The position numbers were made by a program, and so were the translations under genes. A stretch of DNA of 64,000 bases from Kofleriaceae bacterium (GTDB lineage Bacteria > Myxococcota_A > Polyangia > Haliangiales > Haliangiaceae). The stretch lies in NCBI GenBank assembly GCA_024762925.1, contig JANTGM010000016.1:1-64000 (forward strand), written 5' to 3'. How positions within the stretch are numbered: position 1 is the first letter of the stretch; the number at the start of each line of letters is the position of its first letter. Positions 39,220-47,421 of the stretch are shown here, piece after piece. A model generated the notes under the pieces. That model ran no database searches. It was not told the origin of the DNA and worked only from the letters and a program-made list of their open reading frames with translations.

Positions 39220-39819
39220 TCACTCGCGCACAAAGAGACCGCGAAGATATGACTCGAGAGAGCCCATCCCGGCACGCTTGCCGATTTCCAATGCTTCTTC
39301 GGCGCTGAGCTCATCTACGAAGAATGCTACGAGCGCAAACATTGCTCCAACGCGCTCCCCATTGGCGCTGTGAATGATGGCGGGCTGCCCAAGCATTCCC
39401 AACGTCGAGGCAAACTGCCAAGCCATGGACTCATTGAGATCTTCGTTGCGTCGAACGGTGAATCGAATGTAGCGAACACCTATTGACGATGCGTATTGGG
39501 CAATCTCACGGATGCCTTCCTCGTCGTTGGCCATAAGGCTCATGGCAGATTCAAATCCTGCGGCAAAGGCGTCGTCAAACTGCGGCTTGCTAGGGAGGCC
39601 GCCAACGACGTAGCCATTGTGGAGTCGCCCATTGGGGATCACAATCGGTGGTTTTGGAAGTGGCTCAGGCTTTGGGACTGCCTCGGTGGACGGCTCGTCT
39701 ACCAATGAGGGTGGGCCGATTGGAGTGCTGGGGATGGGCGCTGGTTCTGGAGCTTTCGCTGATGAGCCACACCCGAGCGCAGTTGCGAGCACGAGGGCAA
39801 GTGTGCAAATCCAGCGCAT
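39220..39819 (-). CDS. Phosphatase-fold (DUF442/DSP-like) lipoprotein lacking catalytic Cys
   Basis: A 199-residue lipoprotein (MRWICTLALVLATALGC). After a Pro-rich linker (about 22-62), residues 68-190 resemble the DUF442/dual-specificity phosphatase-like family: GYVVGGLPSKPQFDDAFAAGF, then the P-loop region. The family signature H-C-x-x-G-x-R reads H-S-A-N-G-E-R here, so the nucleophilic Cys is Ser. The protein is probably a catalytically dead ligand-binding member. TAGACT lies 10 nt before ATG. It is divergent from the TerB-like gene. Confidence 0.75.
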   Translation of the reverse strand: MRWICTLALVLATALGCGSSAKAPEPAPIPSTPIGPPSLVDEPSTEAVPKPEPLPKPPIVIPNGRLHNGYVVGGLPSKPQFDDAFAAGFESAMSLMANDEEGIREIAQYASSIGVRYIRFTVRRNEDLNESMAWQFASTLGMLGQPAIIHSANGERVGAMFALVAFFVDELSAEEALEIGKRAGMGSLESYLRGLFVRE

Positions 39820-39869
39820 GACCGGGGGCAGTCTACCAGCCCCTGCGTCTGGTAGACTCGATTTTCACC

Positions 39870-40172
39870 ATGCACAAGAACCTTGCTATTTGTCACGTAA
39901 TCGCTTCCGTAGTTTCTGCCGACGGCATTATGGAAGAAGTCGAGCGCGCCTTCCTTGAAGAAGCAATGGGCGACTTTAGCCTCAGTGAGGAAGAGCGTGT
40001 CCTCGTTCGCGAATTCAAGAATGATGGGGCGGAAGAGGTGGTTCGCCAGATGCCACAAGAGGACAAAGAGCGACTTCGAGATGGGCTCGTTGCTGCGACA
40101 TTGGCGGATGGAAAAATCAGCCCCCACGAAACTGCCGTCGTTAAGCGAATCACAGAGCTGATGGGCCTGTAG
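39870..40172 (+). CDS. TerB-like protein
   Basis: A 100-residue all-helical protein with the TerB/DjlA pattern: an acidic turn after the first helix (VVSADGIMEEVERAFLEE) and a second, related turn (TLADGKISPHETAVVKRI). These DG-containing loops bind metal in TerB. It is complete and small, with no membrane segment. TAGACT lies 11 nt upstream of ATG. The role is unknown; TerB proteins are associated with tellurite and other stress responses. Confidence 0.75.
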   Translation: MHKNLAICHVIASVVSADGIMEEVERAFLEEAMGDFSLSEEERVLVREFKNDGAEEVVRQMPQEDKERLRDGLVAATLADGKISPHETAVVKRITELMGL

Positions 40173-40245
40173 CGCGCAAGCGGATCGTGATTCTATACCC
40201 TGCCCGAGTGCGGCACTCTCCGAGCGGCGTGCACCTTGTCGTCTC

Positions 40246-41088
40246 TTATTCGGCGGGGTCGAGTTGGGAGCGAAAGTGCTCGGACGTTCTAGCGAGCGTC
40301 TCCACATAGTCGCGAACTTGGTCTTGCGAGCTCTGTGGAAGCTCCGAGAAGTTCTCAATCTTGTTTGGTGGCACATGGCGAAAGGAAACGCTCACACGCC
40401 TGAGTTCGAAGTTTGCCACCTGGCAGCGCATCGCTGGCAATGCGCCCGTGCGGACCTGTGTAACTCGATGATACAGGCGGTCCTTAAACTCCGGGCCGCT
40501 AATGATTGAAATTGAGCGGTGGCGCATCCACAAACGCAGCTCAGGCTCAGGGGAACGGTTGGGATCGAGAAACTCGATGAGCGCAGGCTGCCCAATGTTG
40601 AACATGATGACCGGACCCGGTTCGTGATCTCGGTGCATGCGCAAGCGTGCGTAGTCTCGTGGGACGCCATTCCCAACTTCGCGACCGTAGTAGTTTATGA
40701 GCGCCGTGTTGGGCAGTATTTCAAGCCTGGTGTCGCTAGGTTCGCTGTGATATTGCGCCAGCCTAGGCTCTAGGCGACTAAGAATTGTTCTTGCAACACT
40801 CGGTATCGCTTCTGCCCGCATACACCGGTGTTCTGTGTGATCTGGCTCGGAATAGTACCCAAGGCAAGCAAACTGCCACGCTCCCAGCCAATACACGGGG
40901 CGTGTGAGACGTCGGTGGTGTTCTTGGTTGCGTTCCTTGCCTTGGTCTCGATAGCGCTGCTCCCAAAGGGGCTGCAAGCTCGCAAAATACTCAATGAGGG
41001 CATCACCCTCGTCCTTACTCATGAACTGCGGCGCGTAGGTAAATCCGCCAAGCTCAATGGCAGAGCGGCCGTCGGCGGGTTCAGACAT
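40246..41088 (-). CDS. AlkB-like 2-oxoglutarate/Fe(II) dioxygenase
   Basis: A 280-residue protein. The metal motif HRD (H-x-D) lies in RMHRDHEPG, the distal His in LYHRVTQV, and the 2-oxoglutarate-binding Arg in RRVSVSFRHV. The NYYGR block before the metal site and the conserved spacing fit the AlkB family, which removes alkyl groups from nucleic acids or proteins. Its start overlaps the stop of the upstream hydrolase gene by about 8 nt, so the two are co-translated. Location beside a hydrolase is not typical of the ada-alkB regulon. Confidence 0.85.
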   Translation of the reverse strand: MSEPADGRSAIELGGFTYAPQFMSKDEGDALIEYFASLQPLWEQRYRDQGKERNQEHHRRLTRPVYWLGAWQFACLGYYSEPDHTEHRCMRAEAIPSVARTILSRLEPRLAQYHSEPSDTRLEILPNTALINYYGREVGNGVPRDYARLRMHRDHEPGPVIMFNIGQPALIEFLDPNRSPEPELRLWMRHRSISIISGPEFKDRLYHRVTQVRTGALPAMRCQVANFELRRVSVSFRHVPPNKIENFSELPQSSQDQVRDYVETLARTSEHFRSQLDPAE

Positions 41089-41638
41089 GAGGTCTTGATA
41101 CCAAACCCTGGAGGAACGTTTGGATGGCGAGTGCAGCATCTTTTGCGTGGTTCTGCACACTGAGCCCGGGCTGGCGACTTCTCCAGCGATGGTTCGCATC
41201 TCGAAGCCACATCACCTCGATCTGTGAGGGCAGGGGGCCTACACCTCGCACTTGGGCTTGGCTCCCATGCGAGTCCCTTGTCCCTTGAATGAGCAGGGTC
41301 TTCACCACTACCGAACGAAGCGTGGCCAATCCATGTTGCTCCAGTGGCTGACCATGACGATGAAAGGGAAACGAGAGGCCGATGAGTCCCGCGACAGGAA
41401 CTCGCAGACTTGCCATCGCCGCAATGCGAGCTCCTAAGGAGAATCCACCGACGACCACATGACCGCTACCTTCCCCGAGCCTACGAACAACCTCCTCCAC
41501 CAACTCATCATCGTTGCAGTTCACACGGAGCTGCACGAACTCACAGTGAAGATGCCCTCGCAGATGCGGCACCAGCGCATCAAGCGGAGAGGCATGCAGA
41601 TCGCCAGGATGGGCGAAGAGGAATCGGGGAGTAGGCAC
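41081..41638 (-). CDS. Small alpha/beta hydrolase
   Basis: A 185-residue alpha/beta-hydrolase of the KANL3/Tex30 or dienelactone-hydrolase-like type. The nucleophile elbow is GFSLGAR, preceded by HVVVGG. A possible acid-His pair lies in QGTRDSHGS and LRDANHRW. The start is GTG with TACCCT 11 nt upstream. It overlaps the AlkB-like gene, forming a two-gene operon. The substrate is unknown. Confidence 0.8.
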   Translation of the reverse strand: MPTPRFLFAHPGDLHASPLDALVPHLRGHLHCEFVQLRVNCNDDELVEEVVRRLGEGSGHVVVGGFSLGARIAAMASLRVPVAGLIGLSFPFHRHGQPLEQHGLATLRSVVVKTLLIQGTRDSHGSQAQVRGVGPLPSQIEVMWLRDANHRWRSRQPGLSVQNHAKDAALAIQTFLQGLVSRPHV

Positions 41639-41818
41639 GCCAGCTTCTGAGGGTAGCAGTGTGGGAGCGTCCTACGCTGTTGGAATCCGCCACAACAGTG
41701 TAGCGGGCTCTTGATGTACCGATCTGTATGATTTCAGTTAGTTGCCTATTGGCATAGGGCCTGCTCTAGAGCGTGGCAAGACATCCATTCTCTCTCACCA
41801 GACCTAGGAACAAACACT

Positions 41819-42940
41819 ATGAAGACTCTTGGACTTTCTCTCCTCGCAACCACACTCCTCGCTGGCGCCTGTGCTGCTCAAGACGACGACTTGGGGTACG
41901 ACGAAGCGCAGCTCGCAACCTATCGCAGCGCACTTCCAACCCGCGCTCGCCTTGAGGCGGGTCAAGCAACCGCCACCACAGCAACACTTCTCGGTGAGCC
42001 AGCGGTGTACCCACATGCCTCCGCCGATGTCATTCTCGGCATCAATGGTACTGTCGGAATCACAGTAGATCTCTTAGACATCATCACTTCGATTCCACCA
42101 ACGGTATACAACAGTGATACCAACGAGTTTTTCTGGGGTCCCTACCAAGACGATGACTTTGGATATGGTGCTGCCTACATTCGCGAGGCGGGCCCCGGCG
42201 CCGACTTCCAATATGAGTACGCATTTCTTCGTGGTGTGAGCAATGACCTCGCGACGCTAACGCCTATCGTCTACGGTGGCGCAACGCCCGACCCATTGAA
42301 TGAAGATCACGGCGTTGGTGTGACTGTTTGGGACATGACGGCAGCGGATGCCTTTGCCGCCGAATTCGATCCGAACTACGATGCTTCCCAAGCCGAGTCG
42401 GGTCGCTTTGCAGCGCTCTTTGCCGCCGGTCCTGATGAAGATGACCCCGAGAGCACGGTCACCGCAGTGGTTGCTGTCTTTCGCGATGCAGTCTTTAAGG
42501 ACAGTGAAGACGACCTTCCCGTAGACCTCGACTACTTTTACGGTCATGTCGAGAATGCGGAGAACACCTTTGATTTCGTAGACATTGAGGGAGACATTGA
42601 TGTCACCGAGCCCACCGATGGCATTGCAGAGCGCATTGGCATCCGCATGGCCTTCGTTGATGGCGGTACAGGTCGAGCCGAGGCAGATGCACTGGGTGGC
42701 AGCCTCGCCAGCGGTCAGTCGTTTCAAGCCATCGAGTGTTGGGATACTTCGCTCAATCAGACTTTCATAAGTGGCAATGTAAGTGAGAACGGCACAAGCA
42801 GCGAAGTGCAATCGCTTGGTGTTCCTGAGGACTGTGGCGATTTCAACATGAGTCTCGACGACCTGGGTGTGCCACGGCTTGAAGACGTGGACGCCGACCT
42901 GCTTGCAGCATTGGACGAAGTTGCATCAAACGGCCTGTAG
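41819..42940 (+). CDS. Acidic secreted lipoprotein, unknown
   Basis: A 373-residue protein. MKTLGLSLLATTLLAGAC is a lipoprotein signal with Cys18. The mature protein is strongly acidic, with short Asp/Glu clusters (QDDDLGYDEA, DEDDPES, SEDDLP) and strand-rich sequence. Two Cys near the end (ECWDT and EDCGDF) could form a disulfide. No family is recognised. AGGA lies 9 nt before ATG. A clear rho-independent terminator follows at 42987-43017. It is a monocistronic surface or periplasmic protein. Confidence 0.75.
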   Translation: MKTLGLSLLATTLLAGACAAQDDDLGYDEAQLATYRSALPTRARLEAGQATATTATLLGEPAVYPHASADVILGINGTVGITVDLLDIITSIPPTVYNSDTNEFFWGPYQDDDFGYGAAYIREAGPGADFQYEYAFLRGVSNDLATLTPIVYGGATPDPLNEDHGVGVTVWDMTAADAFAAEFDPNYDASQAESGRFAALFAAGPDEDDPESTVTAVVAVFRDAVFKDSEDDLPVDLDYFYGHVENAENTFDFVDIEGDIDVTEPTDGIAERIGIRMAFVDGGTGRAEADALGGSLASGQSFQAIECWDTSLNQTFISGNVSENGTSSEVQSLGVPEDCGDFNMSLDDLGVPRLEDVDADLLAALDEVASNGL

Positions 42941-42986
42941 GCCTACTTCGCACCAGCTATAGCAGGTGTACGAGATACGAATGGAA

Positions 42987-43017
42987 GGGGCGCGGCCAAT
43001 CTGGTCGCGCCTTTCTT
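42987..43017 (+). terminator. Rho-independent terminator
   Basis: GGCGCGGCC-AATCT-GGTCGCGCC forms a 9-bp stem (one G-U pair) with a 5-nt loop, followed by TTTCTT. It lies about 45 nt after the stop of the acidic lipoprotein gene. Confidence 0.85.
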
Positions 43018-43066
43018 CGTTCAATAACTGGCCCACAAAGGCCTCGGCGCGGCAAATTCGATAGCG

Positions 43067-43429
43067 ATGGCAAGGGCAACGCACTCACAACCAACCACGG
43101 TTTCCGCTTCTCCGTTCCGAGATCGGCTCAGCAAGGCACAGCCTGAGGTGCTGGTTTGGATTGAACAACACCTCAGCGGTGAGAGTGCGGAAGCGGCAAT
43201 CGAGCTTACCGTGCGCTACTTTGATACCGCTGCACGCTGGGGTGAGCAACTACCTGTTCTCAAGAAAGCGCGGCTCAATATCGAGCTAGCCGATCAGGTC
43301 CCGACCATTGATCCACGAGACCGTTGGATGACCGAGTTGCCCATTCCTGCACAGAGCGGAGATCGGATCGCGATTGGACGCATGCTTCGTGCCGTGGTCG
43401 CGGTGTCCCAGGCAACACTCTTACAATAA
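43067..43429 (+). CDS. Hypothetical protein
   Basis: A 120-residue protein with no signal or membrane segment. Two predicted helical parts (about 25-75) are followed by a short conserved-looking end, IDPRDRWMTELPIPAQSGD. No family is recognised. It stands between the terminator of the previous gene and the convergent lipoprotein gene. No Shine-Dalgarno or TANNNT box precedes the ATG. It is accepted because of length and normal composition. Confidence 0.55.
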   Translation: MARATHSQPTTVSASPFRDRLSKAQPEVLVWIEQHLSGESAEAAIELTVRYFDTAARWGEQLPVLKKARLNIELADQVPTIDPRDRWMTELPIPAQSGDRIAIGRMLRAVVAVSQATLLQ

Positions 43430-43481
43430 CGGGCCGACTCGAGCGATGGGGCAACCCGCTAAGCAAATCTCTTAGAGGCGC

Positions 43482-44474
43482 CTATTGAACGCCAGCCGAT
43501 CCAGAGACACTGGCACTCACTTTGATGCTCACGTCGATACGTGCAGAGATCTGGGCTGAGGCAGCGACGGCTGCAGCGAGTTGTGCTCCCACACAAATGC
43601 TCTGCGCCCCAAGGTCGGAGACGAGCTTGCCGCTTGCACCTGCCAAGGCAACTGCTGTCTTGCTCCAGTGGACGAAGGCCTTGGCGACGAGCTTTGCCTC
43701 TGCTGCCGCCTTTAGAAGCACAGGCATGCCAATCTCGATGGCCTTAACAGCTCGGTCCAAGCGACTAGCATCCACGACCGTTACGTTCTCGGTGACAACA
43801 ACAACTTTTGGCTCCGTGCAGGTTGTTCGAAGGTCTGCTCGAATCTCGGCCGATGCTTTGCACTCCGCTGATGCATCAACGGTGGCGCCGCCTTGGCAAG
43901 ACCCGCTGCAGCTCCCCTGGCATGTGCCTTCACACGTGCCTGCGCAGCTTCCATCGGCGGCAGTTGCAGAACACTGCCCATCACACTGCCCATTGCATGT
44001 GGCGCCGCAGTAGCCATCGCAGTGAATGCTCACATCTGCGCTCACACTCGCTTCACACTCAGCCGCTACCTCGGCTGCGAAGTCAAGTTCGGTTGTGCAA
44101 ACTGCGGGCTCAGTGCGCGTTACCAATCGCTGCTCTTGGCTAACTGAAACTTCGAGGCTCGCCTCGATCTCCTTTGCGACTCGATCACAGAGGGTGGCGG
44201 TGTCACCATCGGTGGCAATCTGCAGTTCAGTTGCCATGCGCGCACAGGCTTCGCGCACAGTGGCTTCAAGCTTGATGGAACCGCGATCCAATTCGGCCGA
44301 CGCCGTCAAGAATGCGTGCACCTTCCGTCCAACGTCGGTGGTGTTTAGCTGCCCACAGGCGGCAGGGTTCACACCACTGGCTCTCGCTGGCCCTCCGGCC
44401 GAGTTTGGCGGTGGGGTAGGACAGCCCGCGAAAACGAGAAGTAGAAGAGGAATGACGAATCGGCCGATACTCAT
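43482..44474 (-). CDS. Lipoprotein with CxGxC repeat tract
   Basis: A 330-residue lipoprotein (MSIGRFVIPLLLLVFAGC). An Ala-rich helical region precedes a Cys/Gly tract at about 160-200 built from the repeat C-x-G-x-C or C-x-x-x-C with three- to four-residue spacing (CNGQCDGQC, then CAGTCEGTCQGSC). A second Ala/Val-rich helical region ends the protein. The tract could bind metal or form a disulfide ladder. The start is chosen at ATG 44474 on the signal peptide, with TACCCT 7 nt upstream. It diverges from the PLD gene, with overlapping promoter-like boxes. Confidence 0.75.
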   Translation of the reverse strand: MSIGRFVIPLLLLVFAGCPTPPPNSAGGPARASGVNPAACGQLNTTDVGRKVHAFLTASAELDRGSIKLEATVREACARMATELQIATDGDTATLCDRVAKEIEASLEVSVSQEQRLVTRTEPAVCTTELDFAAEVAAECEASVSADVSIHCDGYCGATCNGQCDGQCSATAADGSCAGTCEGTCQGSCSGSCQGGATVDASAECKASAEIRADLRTTCTEPKVVVVTENVTVVDASRLDRAVKAIEIGMPVLLKAAAEAKLVAKAFVHWSKTAVALAGASGKLVSDLGAQSICVGAQLAAAVAASAQISARIDVSIKVSASVSGSAGVQ

Positions 44475-44498
44475 GACAGCAAGGGTATACTGGTGCGT

Positions 44499-45992
44499 GT
44501 GAACGTCCATCGCTCTGCCCTCCTCTTTGCTGTTGTCGTTTCGTTATTGTCTCCTGCCTGCGGGCCGTCTGCGATCCCGGGGGTTCCGAAAGCAACCGAT
44601 AGCAAGGGTTGGTATGAGGCCCATCGGCTGGAGCGTCTTCTCGACAAAGAGACTTCCTCCGAAGTGATGGGAGGCAACTCGATCGATCTCCTGATCAATG
44701 GCGAAGCGGCCTTTGCCAGACGCTACGAGAATCTCGAAACCGCGACCTTTGTTCTCGTAAAGACCTTCATCTGGACCGACGATGCTGCGGGTCGGAAGAT
44801 GGCAGATACGATTGCAGAACGGGCACGGGCCGGCATTCCCGTGATTGTTCAATACGATGTCAAGGGCAACATCGGCAGTGTTGCGGATGTACAAGATATG
44901 CTTTCCCGGGCCAGCACCGCACATCCCGTGGGCGAACCAAAGGTAATCGCGGATATGCGAGCTGCAGGCGTCACCATTGTCGCAACCAACTCTCCAGGTC
45001 GCCCCATGGAACTCAAGGAATGGGTCGAGAACTCTAAGCGGTTCTTTCACAGCCCCGGCGAAGCTGTCTTGCGGTCCTTGGAATCACTAGTGCTCTTTGA
45101 TCATGTCGACCATGACAAATATTTCGTGACCGGCCATGAAGGTGGGGAAGTGCGGGCGATTCTCGGAGGTTTGAATATCGCCTCCGAGTACGCGTTTGGA
45201 GGCATTCCCAATGTCAAAGATCCGGAAACAGGCCGGGGTGGTTGGCGTGATACTGATATCGAGATTCAAGGTCCCACAGCGCTGTTGGTGGTTGATGAGT
45301 TTTTTGAGGACATTGGGCGACACCAAGGTGAGCCTGCATCAAAGCCGCTTCGGACGGCAATCTACGAGCGCATTGATGCCACAATCCACGCAGGTGATGT
45401 CAACCTGCGTCTCGTCACCAACAATCCCCTCTTCGGCGAGCGGGAGCACATGGATCGAGTGTTTCGAATCCTTATCCAGGCAACCCCAAAGAAAGAACAC
45501 ATATTTTTCTCGACGCCGTATTTCGCGCCATCCAAAGAACTGCGCAAGGCCATGCATGACCACATGGACAGCGGCGGAACGATTTCTGTTCTTACGAACT
45601 CTTCTGATTCGAGTGATATCACCGTCATTACAGACGCTGGGCGCTACAGTGCACGCGAGCTGATGAAGACCGATCGGTTTGTGCTCTATGAGCGCAAGCC
45701 AAGGCCAGATCTGGGAGAGCAAATGCTGCACCAGAAGGTAGCGAGCTTTGGCACTCATGGCCCCATGGCGATCGGGTCTGCAAATCTGGATGCACAGAGC
45801 TTTGTGCACAACGGGGAGGCTGTGGTCGTTGTGCAAGACGAGAAACTGCGAAAAGACTTCGATGCCATGGTTGCAGTTGATATTGATCCTTCGAGAGCGC
45901 GGCGCATTCCCCGTAGCGAACTGAACGCTCCAAGCATGCTAGAGCGACTGCGTCAGTTCTCGGCTGGAGAACTCGCTTGGTACTGGTTATAG
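44499..45992 (+). CDS. Phospholipase D / cardiolipin synthase-like lipoprotein
   Basis: A 497-residue protein of the PLD superfamily with two HKD modules. The first contains H-D-K (DHDKYFVTG) near residue 205 and the second H-Q-K (MLHQKVASFG) with GSANLDAQS near residue 420, matching cardiolipin synthase-like enzymes that move phosphatidyl groups. The N-terminus has a signal ending in SPAC, a probable lipobox. GTG at 44499 is preferred because TATACT ends 7 nt upstream; GTG 44493 is the alternative. It is monocistronic and divergent from the CxGxC lipoprotein. Confidence 0.85.
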   Translation: MNVHRSALLFAVVVSLLSPACGPSAIPGVPKATDSKGWYEAHRLERLLDKETSSEVMGGNSIDLLINGEAAFARRYENLETATFVLVKTFIWTDDAAGRKMADTIAERARAGIPVIVQYDVKGNIGSVADVQDMLSRASTAHPVGEPKVIADMRAAGVTIVATNSPGRPMELKEWVENSKRFFHSPGEAVLRSLESLVLFDHVDHDKYFVTGHEGGEVRAILGGLNIASEYAFGGIPNVKDPETGRGGWRDTDIEIQGPTALLVVDEFFEDIGRHQGEPASKPLRTAIYERIDATIHAGDVNLRLVTNNPLFGEREHMDRVFRILIQATPKKEHIFFSTPYFAPSKELRKAMHDHMDSGGTISVLTNSSDSSDITVITDAGRYSARELMKTDRFVLYERKPRPDLGEQMLHQKVASFGTHGPMAIGSANLDAQSFVHNGEAVVVVQDEKLRKDFDAMVAVDIDPSRARRIPRSELNAPSMLERLRQFSAGELAWYWL

Positions 45993-46040
45993 GAGCGTGC
46001 TGTAGCAGTCGCAATTGCCGTGGTGGTACGGTTCCCCGCG

Positions 46041-47303
46041 ATGAAGCTCGGCGAAATGCTTGTACGTGACGGGCGATTAACAACAGAACAACTCGATCAA
46101 TCCATTGCCAAACAACGTGCCGTTGGTGGGCGTCTCGGAACCGTAATGGTGGAGTTGGGTTTTATCGACCTTGACACGCTCACGCTCTTCTTGGGAGTTG
46201 AGCTCAGCACACCGATCGCCACACGGGCAGCCCTTGAGAAGGCCAAGAAGCGGGCGGTGCGTATTCTGAAACCGGATGAAGCGGCTCACTACCGATGTGT
46301 GCCTCTGCTCATCCAAGAACGACAGGTCATCGCTGCGATCGACGACCCGCATGACATGGAGTCTCTCGACGAGCTTCTGCGCATCACAGGGTATCGGGTT
46401 GTGCCACGCGTGGCTCCCGAAGTGCGTATTCACAAGTACCTTGAGCGCTACTATGGAGTGGAGTGTAATCCTAGATTTGCGAAAATCTCTGATTTCCCGA
46501 TGAAAGGGGAGAGCCAAGCTGCTGCGCCTGCGAGACCACTTCCTGGCTTGCCAAAGATGACGGAGAGCCCCGTAATAGCGCCAACGCAGGCACCTCCCCT
46601 GCGCACTATTGACGACGAATCTGCAACTCCCTCGGTGGGCGAAGCCGATGCAAGCCACGGCGATGATTCGTTTGATGAGATTGAACTCGAGGCAGCGGAC
46701 CTGCTCTTTGAGCTCGACAATGACGAAGAAGAAGCAGCGCCCGCTCCGATTTCCGATAGCTTTGCAGATGAGCAGGCGGCCACGGTCGTTGCACCTGCTC
46801 CCACCCACGAGGAGTATCGCGCCATCTCGGTTGCGGACACGATGGCAGCGATGGAGGAGGCGAGTGGGCGCAACGAAATCGCGAAAGCACTCATGGCCTA
46901 CGCGAGTGGCGTCTTTGATGTGGCAGCACTGTGCATTGTTCGCGACAACATGGCCTTCGGTTGGAAGGCTCATGGGGCAGAGCTTGACCGCAAACGCATT
47001 GAAACGCTGCTCATTCCGCTAGACAAACCTTCGATGTTCGCAAAGGCGATTGCCAGTGAGGACAAGACGTTTCACGGTGCGCCATTCCCAGCGACGCTGC
47101 ACAAATACCTCTTCAAGGTCTTGTGTTGCGGCAAGCCGGAGTCTGTTGTGGTCCGCGCGATTTGCATTGGAAACCGCATCGTCAACGTCTTCTATGGGCA
47201 TCTAGCCTCAGCTGACGCTTCGCTAGAGGAACAGCTTGCAGGCATTCAAGAAGTTTGCGACGCGGCAAAGAACGCTTACGTTCGAATGATCACAAATGCG
47301 TAA
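46041..47303 (+). CDS. MshEN-domain protein with acidic linker
   Basis: A 420-residue protein. The N-terminal ~140 residues are a MshEN/GspE-II N-terminal domain (MKLGEMLVRDGRLTTEQLDQSI in its core; VPLLIQERQVIAAIDDPHDM), which in type II secretion and type IV pilus ATPases binds c-di-GMP or partners. A Pro- and Asp/Glu-rich linker follows (about 160-265). The C-terminal ~150 residues are a globular GAF-like domain common in myxobacterial proteins (inference). There is no ATPase domain. TACGGT lies 8 nt before ATG. It may be a stand-alone nucleotide-sensing adaptor. Confidence 0.75.
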   Translation: MKLGEMLVRDGRLTTEQLDQSIAKQRAVGGRLGTVMVELGFIDLDTLTLFLGVELSTPIATRAALEKAKKRAVRILKPDEAAHYRCVPLLIQERQVIAAIDDPHDMESLDELLRITGYRVVPRVAPEVRIHKYLERYYGVECNPRFAKISDFPMKGESQAAAPARPLPGLPKMTESPVIAPTQAPPLRTIDDESATPSVGEADASHGDDSFDEIELEAADLLFELDNDEEEAAPAPISDSFADEQAATVVAPAPTHEEYRAISVADTMAAMEEASGRNEIAKALMAYASGVFDVAALCIVRDNMAFGWKAHGAELDRKRIETLLIPLDKPSMFAKAIASEDKTFHGAPFPATLHKYLFKVLCCGKPESVVVRAICIGNRIVNVFYGHLASADASLEEQLAGIQEVCDAAKNAYVRMITNA

Positions 47304-47421
47304 TCGGCCGCAGGCTCGTCGGTCGGCAAGCCGGAGGGAGAGTGTGCCCTCGAAAAACTCAGATGTCGCAGTGTCCGTCGTACGAGATGACCATAGTACA
47401 GCTTGGCTGGAAAGGTTGCCG

